DNA of 64,000 nucleotides from Ganoderma boninense (Eukaryota > Basidiomycota > Agaricomycetes > Polyporales > Polyporaceae): assembly GCA_002900995.3 (NCBI GenBank), contig CM035309.1, positions 3,106,389 to 3,170,388 on the forward strand, written 5' to 3'. Numbering within the stretch: position 1 is the first letter of the stretch; each line of letters begins with the position of its first letter. The notes beneath the pieces were generated by a model. That model saw nothing but the letters and a program-made list of their open reading frames with translations. It made no database searches and was not told the DNA's origin. Below, piece after piece: positions 24,170 to 35,146 of this stretch. The translations under genes and the position numbers were made by a program.

Positions 24170-25067
24170 GTCCGCGAACTCGATATCGACCCTCTCCAGC
24201 TTGCGGCGGAGTTAGGCGAGTACGAATATCGCGCTGAGCGATAGCTTGTAGGACCTGCGGCACTGCTCGGCGTGGTCCGAGTAGTAGAGCTCGAAGCGGA
24301 CGAGGTCTGGCCACGTAGCAGCGACAGCATCGAGGCCCTCTTCGCAAACGTTGAACAAGGCTACGATTCAAGGGGGTAGGGATATGGTTATGAACGAAAT
24401 AGAGATGTCAGTGAGCACGGGGAGGCGCACGAGAAGAGGGATGACGTTGGCGAAGCAGATGCTCTGGACGTCAGACGGGGCCGGTACGCCGCCCCCTGCG
24501 ATCACTGGGTCGTTGCGGATCCAGACTTCGACGTGCTGCCGGAGAGGCGTGAGGGTGGCGGATGAGCATGTATTTCCAAGATGCCCTTGTATGTTTTGGG
24601 GGGACTGCAGGATGACGGTGAGAATCAGAACAGTTGGGGGCATGCACGATATGAGGCCCGGGGGATGAACTTGAAGTGCGCCACTGAAGAAGCCGTCCGA
24701 GCTAGTCATGATTTGGTCTGCTGTGGTGAGCTTTTGCAGTGTGGGGAAGACGACCCTTGCTTTGTTTCCCACTGCTGCGACGACCTCGTGATTTGGGATA
24801 AAATCGCCTTGCAACGATTGTAGGCTCCGAGAGAGACCCGGTGATGCGCGTCAGGTCTCATCAATGCTGTCTGGGCGGTGCGGAGACCAGGGAATCGTCC
24901 CAAAGCTCGACCACTTCATGGATGAAGGTGAAAGAGGCTTGGTTCCTGTAAATGGAGGAGTCTCGGGCAGCAAGCACGCTCAGGAGTTCGACGTCGTGCT
25001 CACTGATCATAGTCTTCGTATTGAGGCATAGCAAGACGAGTGACGGAGAAGTGCAAAACCCCCTCAA
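24170..25067 (-). pseudogene. F-box/LRR-like protein fragment, decayed
   Basis: Minus-strand blocks resemble the leucine-rich C-terminal halves of the large F-box-like family in polypores. They are ISEHDVELLSVLAARD (about 25,000), VFPTLQKLTTADQ (about 24,750), VPAPSDVQSICFANVIPLL (about 24,430-24,480) and EEGLDAVAATWPDLVRFEL (about 24,300). Such proteins usually recruit substrates to SCF ubiquitin ligases. Here the blocks lie in different frames and an in-frame TAA interrupts FVLA and LRRKLERVDIEF near 24,215. No F-box was found. It is probably a relic of a tandem duplicate of the next gene. Confidence 0.4.
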
Positions 25068-26015
25068 TACATCGAGTAGACGTCAACTCATTGCCTCCTT
25101 ATCCACATGCTTTGATGGGGCTAATAGGGCACGGAGGTTTGAGAGGACCGGACGGGTCCGTCCGTAATGGGAGCAAAGCAGGGAGAATAGATCGAGGTCG
25201 TCGCCGATAGCATGGCACGATAGAACACGGATGCCTTAGTGATGTGCTCGAATCGACCCAATCGACGGCGTCAAGTTCACTCCCCTAAACATCTGAGGCT
25301 TGACAAGAAACGCCATTCAACGAGAGTTGTAAAGTTAAGACGACAGGAGAGGCTCACCTCCGTAGTGCTCCGTTCCGCTGAAAAAATAGGCCCGAGCCAA
25401 GCAGCTCCCGAAGAACCATAGAAGTAGGGTCTTGGAAAGCTTTTCATGTGCACGCAGCTCGTGCTAGGCTCAATCTGTTGGCCCCACGACCCTCGCGCTG
25501 AAAGTTAGCGGGACCTGAGACCATGGGAAACGCGAAATCTCTCAAGTTCTCGTCAGGAAGATGGGGCTGTGGACATGGTGATGGGGTGCCATGGAATGTT
25601 ACAGGTAGGGACACCTGCGTCTTATGAAGGGAATAAGGTGGCGGTCAAGGTGAGACCAGGAGGTCGGCGCTAGGATATTGCTCAGCGCAGGAGCCTCATT
25701 GTTCCGATTCTTCCGGCAACGTGCCTACAGTCTCCAATGCATACAAGCGCCACCTCCCAGGACACTATTAGATTGTCCAACAGCGCAAGGATAACATTAT
25801 CCATGCAGATGCGAGTCCTCAATCGCCGTCACGAAGCAGAACATGTCCGTTGTCATGCCAATCGCAGCCCAGTCGCGATACCTCACAACTTCACAACCAT
25901 CCGTCCTATCTTGAATGATCTCCACCTGGCCCTCGAGGTTGGAAAAGGGCTTTCACAGCGCCGCCGCCACCCTAGCAAGGCCCGTCAAGCTGAGCTCTGA
26001 CAGAAATTCATGATC

Positions 26016-27560
26016 TCAGGCCCCTCCAGGATTTGGCGCAGCGCCGTCTGCGGAGCCTGCGCGAGCTGCGAGCTCCTTCAACGCCCCCGTGTCGACACTT
26101 TCAAACGTAAGTCCACTGTCTCGAGTTGGCGGCGGCGCTCTGCAAGGGAGACTGCCGCGACCAAGGACGGCCAGCATATCCGCTCTGGTCTGCGCTGAGA
26201 GCCTGGCGGGCCGACGTCCTCGAATAAGCAGCCGATGTCGAGCTCGACGATGTCCAGCCATGTCTCGGAGATGGCTTCGAGATCCCCATCCTTAAGACTG
26301 AAGTCTGGGACCATGGACACCACGAACTGATGGTCTTGAGCTCAGGCAGACGCTTGAGCCGGGAAATGACATCCGCGAAGTCGACGCCCTCGTCGTCGTC
26401 ATCTTCCTCGTCTTCATCTTCCTCGTCTTCGTATGACCAGTCTGACCCGACATCGACGGCGAGTTCCAGCTCGCGGGGGTGCGCGAGCGCGGGTGCCGTG
26501 CACAGTTCGTCGAGGTATTCCATCGTGTCTTCGTCAGGGTTCACGGAGACGCGGATTGACAACAGTGCGAGCGCCGACTGGGCCGGGATGTACGGGAGTG
26601 CAGCGAGGAAGTCGACTTCCCCTTCCTCGCTTTGTTCATCATTTACAACCAGCTCCTGAACAGCAGGAAACGCCGTCTCAGTGTCCATAACGGGCTTCGA
26701 TACGGTGATGGATCCGCACAGCATCCGGAGGCGGGGCAGGGTTACGAGATGGCTGAGCACAGCACATTGTCGATGCACCTGAACTGGGCGGCATTCAGGC
26801 TGATGAACTTGGCGAGAGCATGGTGACCGGCTTCGTCGAGACGAGCGAGACATAGCGTGTGCAGATATTTGATGTCAGGTCGCGCGTCAGAGTTAGTAGC
26901 GAGACTTTCGCCGACGGCGGCATCGCGCTCCCTGGTTCGATGAAGAGGAGGGCTTATGAGGCGCACAGACGACTCAAGAGAAGGGCATCAAGCGGACAGC
27001 ACTTGGAGCGGACTAGCGCACGAAGATTTGGAAAAATGGGGCTGTCATTGTAGCGGGAGCAGATGAGATTGAGCGTGTTGTCCCCTTCGCTCAAGCCGCC
27101 CTCATCCTCGGAATAGACAACGCGGACACGGTTGGGGATGTGCTCGAACCGCACCCAATCATACACATATTCTTCGCCTTCTAATCTTTTTGATGAGTGA
27201 GCAGCGGCATCGACCGAGGACTTGACGTGCCACTCACCCGAGCATTCTTCAGCACTGCTACGATAGGCCTAAAACCGTCTTGAACCCTCCAGAGCGCTCG
27301 GAAGGCGGACTCTGCGAAAGCCCTTGCAACTTCGTGCTGCGTATGCCACGATCCGCCTCTTCGTTTTGACGCGGGCTTATAATCCGTCTCTTGATGGTTT
27401 CTTCGTCGATCTTTGTCTGCGGGTCCATCTCGTGCGCTCAAGGGATCGTCGTGCTGCGCGCACCGCGCCCGTTAGAGTGGTGGGAAGTCGAGGCACATGT
27501 TCAGGCACGAGATGCGCTTGACGCGCTCTATGTCTGCGTGGATCCATGATAGCGCTGCAG
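26016..27560 (-). pseudogene. F-box/LRR-like protein gene with frameshifts
   Basis: The minus strand shows the usual order of the agaricomycete F-box-like family. First is a helix with ARAFAESAFRALWRVQDGF (about 27,280-27,335), which follows F-box motifs in this family. Then come DWVRFEHIPNRVRVVY (about 27,130-27,160), IFPNLRALV and leucine-rich segments including LVTLPRLRMLCGSITV. An acidic insert (EDEEDEDEEDDDDE, about 26,380-26,420) precedes RLKRLPELKTI. After LKTI (about 26,335) the frame must shift by one base to continue as FVVSMVPDFSLKDGDLEAIS. A second shift is likely near 27,330. F-box proteins act as substrate adaptors of SCF ubiquitin ligases. The substrate is unknown and this copy is probably inactive. 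Confidence 0.5.
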
Positions 27561-28512
27561 AAGAAGTCGAGGTCGAGACCGTTCTATCCACGCACTGTCG
27601 CCGTGTCGGTAAGACGTTTCAGTCGTCGCATTGTCATGGATACGCACCTCGTCATAGCCTGAAATACCCCGAATGAATGTGTCAGTTACACGAGACGATA
27701 CGGCGTTGGCGTGGCATACCAGACGGCTGTTCAATTTCCTCGCCTGCCATGATTAGACCAAGGAAGATGAACGCGGCGATGCAGACCCCAAGGATCGCGC
27801 AGTCTCCGAAGAGGCAAAAAAATCAGCCAACAGCTGGAAGACGCACTGGCTAATCAGTGGGGAGCGGGTCACATTGTTCTCCTCAGTGCCATACGACTTT
27901 GCAGACTAATCAGGATGACTGACAGGATATGAACCGAATATACGCTGCAGGGGGAGTAAGCACAATACTGCATAAAAAGATCCGACTGCACTCACAAGGG
28001 TAGCAGAGTCGTCAAAATACGTTCCAATGCTGCAAATAATTTCTCGGCGGTGGCCACCAATATCAGACTCGAAGATACTGACTAGCGAGGCTGTCCTCGA
28101 ACGACGCGAGACACCCATACACGCCTCCCAATACTGGGCCTAACATGACTACCATCAGCTTCCGACGGCATGGTCATAGTTGGCCGACACTTGCCTACAA
28201 CAACCCCAGATGCTCAACGACCGCAGGACCTCGAGTGGAAGGGTTTCCTCACCGTCTCCGACGCGCGGCCGGAGCTTCGCATGCGTGATCCCGAACCGGT
28301 TCGTCGAATCGTGGACCGCAGCGCGGATGCGCGCCATTCATCGTCTCTGTGCCTTCCTCGTCTGGGGCAGCAACTAGTAAGTACGCACAGGCGCGCAAAG
28401 AGTCATCCTTTTATCTAACACTCACTCGAAGACTGTCCGTCCGCCGCTGTATCCCGCCCTGGTCGTCCTCCACGTCCACACCACTCTCGATATCCGCCTG
28501 CTCCCACAGTAC

Positions 28513-29078
28513 TCAACGCTTGAGCTCGACCTCGCACCACATCTCCGCAAACGAGATCAGGTCCCCCGCGACGCTCCCAAACACCCCACGGCGCGTCTCG
28601 ACCTCCCCACGCGGGACCGCCGCGGGAAGGAGCAAGGGGCGGCGTTCGCCGTCTTCGCCGTAGTGACGGACGCAAAGGACTATGCAGAGCGCATGGTGTG
28701 CAGCGAGATGGTGAGGGTGCCGTACACGTTCGGGGGGATCAACGGATCGCGCAGGTCGGTGTCTGAGTTGGATGGCTTGAGCGTGGAATCCCTCGATGAG
28801 GTCGTTATGAGCGCCTGCGACGACGTTGATGTCGAAGCGCGCGTGTGGACGATGGGGGCGGACTGGGTGTGCTGGGGCTGCGATTGGAAGAGGGAGAGGA
28901 TGTGGGGGTACCGGTCGGCAGCGCGGAGGGCGGCGCGGAGGGCTGGAAACCACAAATGGGGCAAGTCGATGGTGGTGTCGCCATGGCTGTTGCCTTTCGG
29001 TGAGAATTGGTTGCACCCGGAGACGTTTTCTTGTCCACGATGGCCGTGCTGGTCAGATATCAGGATCAGAACGGTCAA
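28513..29078 (-). CDS. Possible hypothetical protein fragment
   Basis: Two overlapping minus-strand frames could be exons of one protein. One (28,680-29,078) holds DLPHLWFPALRAALRAADRY. The other (28,513-28,660) holds EVETRRGVFGSVAGDLISFA and MWCEVELKR. Codon composition looks coding but I recognise no family and cannot place a convincing splice. It could be another relic of the neighbouring gene family. Confidence 0.2.
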
Positions 29079-32000
29079 AAAGCGACAAGGGGGGGGGAGG
29101 TGTAGGAATCTGCGCCTGACTGGTTATGCCTAGGTCCAAAGTCGTCGCCATAACCAGACGATGGTCGCTTGAATCCCGCTATAAGTCCCCCAATTCGCCG
29201 ACCGAAAACCTGAGCACAGGCCGAAGCGCCGCGGCCACTGGCGGCACACCGCCGCGGGAAGCGCGGCCCTCGGCACAAACTCCCGCTCGACCTCCTACGT
29301 CGTTGCGATGTCGTCCCGTACCTCCATATCCTCAAAGTTAAGGCCTTTCTCGCAAAGAGGTGAGCTATCAATGCTTTCAATTGGAGCTCGAACGCGCCGT
29401 GCTGACTTTGCTGGAGGCGCACAGAGAGAGAGAGAGAGCCCTCAGTCTTCACGGCAGTACCCAGCGACCAAACGTACCCCGATATTGCGGCCTTCACAGA
29501 TTATCGACATCGGAATCCGACGCACCGTCTAGGCCCACGCAGCCTAGCCCACGGACCGGCCACCAAGCTGCCTGTGGCCCTGTCGCCGTCTCTTGCGCCG
29601 GTCGCACCATGCAGCTCTTCGACGGCTCGAACTGAGGGCGCGGTGTGAGCCCTGCGTGGACTGGGTTCGAAAGAATTGTCTCACCTTCGATCTCCGGAAC
29701 GATTATGAGAAATCCTCGCCCGTGGGGAGCAACTATCGGAAACCAGAAAGCAGGATCTATGCACTGTTGGACAGCTAGCTCAAGATCAATGTGGAGTGTT
29801 CCTCAGTGTGCGGGAAAGCATTACTGGAGTAAGTGCTATTTTTTCGGGTGCGTCAGACTGATAAGACGACTGTCGGATCAAATCTAGGCCCCAAACCTTC
29901 CTACTTCCACCATTCTGCCCCGTATGGCGCGTGTGTTGGACGCTCTGCCTGCTCAAGTTGCCATCGTCAGGGCCCCCATGTTATTACACCTCGCGTACCG
30001 TTTATCGAGGACGGGAAGACGTAGACGGCATCCGATGTGGAGAGGCTGGTCACAAGGAACCTGCAGAGAGCGTGAGGATCGCGCTCCAACACCGACACCA
30101 CCCGCACTCACTGCTCCCCCGATCCAACACCTGCATTAGCCATGAATTGCCTCTCACAGACGATGCAGTCGACGAGGCACCTCATAGCCAGATACAGAGT
30201 GAAGAAACCATACGCGTCTAGCGTTCCCAGTCCGGACACCCCTCCGTTTGCATGTCCTTTTTGTACTCCAACTGGCGTAAACGACCTCGCAGACCAGGGG
30301 CAAACGCTTCCATTTTACCGCCTCTCGACACATAAACCGCTCCAGAATCGGCTTATCCTCACACATCAGGCGTTCTAGCACACGCTCACGGTGCAGGCGG
30401 CTCTCAAGCGGACGGTGGCTGAGCGCGAACTGAAAGAATTTTCGCGACACGGAGATTCTCTTCACCGTGTTGTGAGTGTTTTCCTGTGCTATCCTCTGAC
30501 GGACAATTATACGCATCTCATGCCTTCAAGGACTTCCTTGCAGGAGGCGAACTGCCCCACAATTTTCCTTCGAGGCCGCTTCGGCCGTGATCGCACATGG
30601 GCCTACGGCACTGGGATCGTCAAAAGCATCGAGGGACGCCACGACGCCGGCGCTATCTAACGCGATGGATGACAAAACACATCGATACGACGCACTCGTT
30701 TTGCGGGACGCCGGAGGATCTTGGACGAGAGGTCATTGTGGGGGTTACGGTTACGGTACAGCTATGAAGTTGACTAATGGAGCGTCGGTACCGTGCTGGA
30801 CAAGATGGCCGATGATACTGTAAGTGGAGGTGCCCACGCAGCGTTTCACGAGATTTTGGACTAAGGTCGTTATACTACCAGGACTTCCAGGACGAGCAGC
30901 CCCAAGATTATAGACGAGGATACGAAGATCTCGATCCGTGACGCAAGTCGCACCTCCTCAGTCTAATTCCACGATGGTTCTCATTCGCTCTCTCTCAGCT
31001 GCTCCAACAGAACGCTGACTCGGGATGAAGGCGTCGCAGATCAAGAAACATATCTTCTTCTCAACAATGTATGCTCGTTCCTTTCTTCCATGTCTTTGCT
31101 GCAAATCTCAAGCTTCTAACATCGTACAGCCCTGGCAGAGACTGAACCAACGTGAATCACAAAAGCTATGCATGTTGGTGCTTCGTAATGCCGTATGGAT
31201 CCTGGTTGCTGACGGTTATCGTGCAGCCTATATAATCCTCCCATCGACCTCGCGAATGCCTCCGATGCCAAGAACTTCGCCGATGCCTCTCGGGGTTGTA
31301 CAACTGGAACGAGAAAGGTGCAGAGACTGGCGCTGATCGTACTGATGGCGAGGTCTCAGCTGCGACACCATCGGAGTGGCGCGCTCCTTCAACTCACCGG
31401 CTTGACGACAATAGTGCTGACCTCCTTGACAGCTACTCGTTCGAACGCGGGGATTCGGCTATCATAGACGAGGAGGATGAAGAGGGGTATGGGGAGGGTG
31501 AGGACGATGAAAAGGATGGAGAATCGATTAGCGGCCCCAGTCTTGTCGACATTCTTCCCGATGAGGTCACCGTAGGTACTGTGTACTTGAACAACGGAGC
31601 ACGTCCGGCTGTACTCTGGACCAGGACTGTTCGGGCCGCTGGAGGGCAAAGGTCTCAGGGCGAAGAAGCTCGCGGTACTGTTGCCGTTGCACTCGTCAGC
31701 GAGCAACCCGCTTGGAATCGCGCTCATCCTCCTCGGCCGTACTTTGGGCGCGGCCTTGACGTTCCCGACTTTTCTTTCGTTCGTGGCTTGATTGTGGAGT
31801 AGCAGACTCGGGCTTCCATTCTGGAGGTGGCGGCGCAGCCGGTTCTGCTGTTGGAGCCTCACCAACGTGCTCATCGATGCAGTGCACCTCTCGCACTAAC
31901 TCCCGCCCGCCGCATGATACCACACCGTCGCCGCCCAGGGCTTCGCCGAGACTGCGCGCGCACGAACTCCATCTTCATTCAGAAGCATTCGTTCGACCTG

Positions 32001-32813
32001 AATCTTGCATGCGTTCCTGCATGGGCAGTGCCGACCCCCCGGGTAGCTAACTGTAAGGACAACTGGAATGGGTTTACACTCTGGCAGTTCTTGTCCATAT
32101 AGCTCATTAAGCGGCCTCGGTTCGCAGGTGACCATCCCGTAGTATCGACCGCCAGTACTTGAGTTCTATCTTGAAGTTGTACCGCACTGTCGCTTGCGCT
32201 CCCTCGTTCCTTCCGGGACCTTCGTTGTCAGATTCACGTTTATGGGTGGATGTGGTGGACAGTCCGTCCGCTCATGGTCCAATGTCCTTCGTAGACGGAG
32301 TCGTTGAGTGTTAGTCGTATTGATGACTCCGATTCGGCTACTCGCGGTAGATTCGGTACTCTAGGCTGCTTTGGACGATGTAGCTTGTTTCATATCCACA
32401 GCTCTGGATGATGAAAGCTTTCAAAGTCGCCTCCGTCCAGACTTGAAGTGGAGCTCGGGACCGTCTTGGAGGAAATGCAGACGTTCGGACGACTTCGTAC
32501 CTTGCTCCCCACGTTTTGCGTTGATGCTTAGTATGATTGTACGATACCACTCATAGTCTCTAACACTCGAGCTCTCGTAGACTTTGATACCTGGTATGTC
32601 GGCGCGGCGTACAAGCGGCGGAGACGGCTGAGCATGCTTATGCCATCGCATAGCGCTTGCAAGCCAAGTAATATTACCTAATGACACCGTGGCACCCTGG
32701 GCACCCCGTGTCGTGTCACGACACCAACATTGATCTCCGTTCCAGACGGCGTGCACGCTTTCTCGAACTTACTCTCTTACTCTTGGACAACCCGGCCAGC
32801 ACCCTCATCTTTC
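29079..32813. other. No gene recognised; one acidic open frame
   Basis: The longest frame is 31,296-31,802 (+), with an acidic stretch DEEDEEGYGEGEDDEKDG and no recognised domain. It could be an exon of a lost or unrecognised gene. The rest holds short frames on both strands. Confidence 0.3.
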
Positions 32814-35146
32814 ATGACGACGCTTCATCCCCAATCCACCCATTGCCTCAATTTTCGGAAGAGTGTTGGAAAATCCCTTCCACCTCCTCGTGGCAGAAAG
32901 ATCCCGTCTTGCGTTGGTTGCCGAAAAGCCGCTGAAGTTGCGAATGAGTGTGTTTTCAAAGGTGAGTATCGTGCAACCGTCGTCGTTGTGGCTCTTAAAC
33001 TGTGGATGCAGACTTCCGGGTCCTCGTGTACGACAGTGCGTCAGGCAGCATCACATACAAGTTTCAGGGGGATGGAGAGCAAGTCGAGTCTATGGGTCTC
33101 CGGCTTGTGTACTCGAGGAAACATACAGCCTCTGGGGTCGGGCTGAAACAGGTGAATTTACGTTATGTGGACGCCTTCCCGTACCTAATACGGTTGCAGT
33201 CGGTTGTAAAGGGGCATTTTCTGTCGATCCTAGAGAGAGAGCTGGAAGCTTACGGTACTATCGCGGTAACGTATCGGCCAATGGAGGTGTCTACGACAAC
33301 GTTGTGCGGTAACAGTTCAACATTGAAATAGGCTCACTTATGTTTGCTCACGAGCGTCGCACTTTAGACCGCTGCGCTGTTGCTATCTTCTCCGAGAGCT
33401 ACTTCTGCCCGCAATGTGGACGAGAGTTCTGCTTTGCCTGCTTCACAGCGTTGAAGTCGGTTCGTGGTTGCATGTATGTGTGTTGCTGCTTCTGAATCCT
33501 GACTGACAAAATGCCTATCTGGATTTATAGGAGGTTTCGAAACTGCCTTGCCATCCTAAAGAACATGCTATTCGTCTCACCAGGTTCACTCTCGCTGAGT
33601 TGGAGCAGATTCGAGAAAAGATGAAGATAGTCCCTGGGTGGTGAATATTGACAGTGCCTTCTTATTCGTCCTCCGTGCGGTGTATTGAGATGTCTTGCGT
33701 AGGATTTCAAATCCGTCGCCTTCTAGTGTATCCCGCAATGTTCGCCCGCTTCGTCGAGATCAACTGCACGAAGACAAATTTCGATCTCTCTGGAAGCTAC
33801 GCAAGCCAATAATCGTTACTGGCCTATGTGAAGATCTGCAGGCGGTATGGACTCCGGCGTTCTTTATTGAACAACACGGAGATGCTAGATGCGAGGTTCA
33901 AGACTGCGAAACTGGCAAAACGAGGATGTGCACCGTTTCCGAATTCTTTTCCCACTTTACAAATACTGGGGATGCGGGCTTGCGGCCAATACTCAAGCTT
34001 AAAGTGGGTCCCATTGACCAATCATCGATGTTCATTGATTGATGTCACAAAGGACTGGCCACCAACCACGTCTTTCAAGACGATGTTTCCCCAACACCAC
34101 GAGGACTTCGAACGAATGGTTCCTTTGCCAGAGTTTACCACCTCCGCCGGAGTGAACAACCTTGCCGCTCACTTTCCGTTGAATTCCAATGCTCCTGATC
34201 TCGGTATGTACTTGCGCTGCATTTCATCAAGTCGTAGTTTTACAATTTGAGATTTTGCACCAGGACCAAAAATGTACAACGCTCTGGCTTCCGTATTCGA
34301 CGACGCGCATTCAGGATCAACTAGGCTACACCTTGACGCATCCGATGCTGTGAATATATTGACCCACGTTTCTACGCCGTCAGGATATGCTTTGTGGCAT
34401 ATATTCGCGCCCGAGGACACCGAAGGCATTCGCGCGTACCTCAACGAGAAGCACCGGGGATCGCGACATTGTTCAGGGGACCCGATACATAACCAGAGCA
34501 CCTATTTAACTCCAGCCATGCTCGCAGAGCTTCAACACAAGTACTCCATTCGTCCATACGCAATTCGCCAATATTTGGGTTATGCAATCTTTATTCCTGC
34601 CGGCTGCGCCCATCAAGTAAGTACTTATGCTGCATCTATGTCCAGTGCATGCAAACTGACTTAATTTTCAGGTCTCCAATCAAGCCCACTGTATCAAGGT
34701 TGCATGTGACTTCATCAGTGTAGAGAGTGTCGAAATCTGCCGGCGGCTATCGGAGGAGTTCCGAATTCAACGACTAGCTCGCCGATGGCCGCCAGACGTT
34801 ATTCCATTTGCTCACATGTTGTACTACACATGGGTGTCTACAAATGCGGTAACTCACTCCCTAGACACAAGGTACATTTTTGATGACCATTCGCGTCGTA
34901 ATGAAGCTAATGCTGTGTGGTAGTTCTCATCGTTCGGCCACGGAGCCTTCCACCGGGGGAGGTTTGTCTATCGTCCATTTCGATACCGTTCAACGACACT
35001 AACCCAAAGGCGGTATCATATGGAAAGCTGGAATGTATTACTGCCCGCTTTGCCCCCTCCCTGAACACCAGACCTTGATTCGCACGATGCCACATACCGG
35101 TGCGCGTCGCTTTTCCTTCGCAGGAGGCGTCATAGACCATGCGTGA
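32814..35146 (+). CDS. JmjC histone demethylase, KDM3/JHDM2 type, with zinc fingers
   Basis: KDM3-type enzymes are Fe(II)/2-oxoglutarate dioxygenases that remove methyl groups from histone H3 Lys9 in the nucleus. The exons run from ATG 32,814 (LPPPRGRKIPSCVGCRK, a Cys pair) through DFRVLVYDSASG, the finger SYFCPQCGREFCFACF (about 33,400-33,445) and FTLAELEQIREKMK. The catalytic domain follows. It has KPIIVTGLCEDLQAVW, DWPPTTSFKTMFPQHHEDF, a family-typical PDLGPKMYNAL, and RLHLDASDAVNIL, with the iron ligands His (34,329-34,331) and Asp (34,335-34,337). Then GYAIFIPAGCAHQVSN supplies the third ligand (His 34,611-34,613) and IKVACDFISVESV ends the core. This H-x-D...H order and the DASDAVN context match KDM3. 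A final exon holds YYCPLCPLPEHQ, another Cys pair, and stops at 35,144-35,146. Introns are short, for example 32,962-33,010 and about 34,004-34,053. No break was seen. Exon edges around 33,450-33,720 are uncertain. Confidence 0.75.

Noticed and set aside
26380..26425. Poly-Asp/Glu run read as a microsatellite
   Set aside because: It is in frame within the F-box/LRR-like gene and is better described as an acidic insert of the protein.
28513..29016. Minus-strand frame rich in His/Pro/Arg at its 5' end
   Set aside because: The 5' half is an out-of-frame reading of the overlapping frame at 28,680-29,078; only the 3' part was kept as a possible exon.
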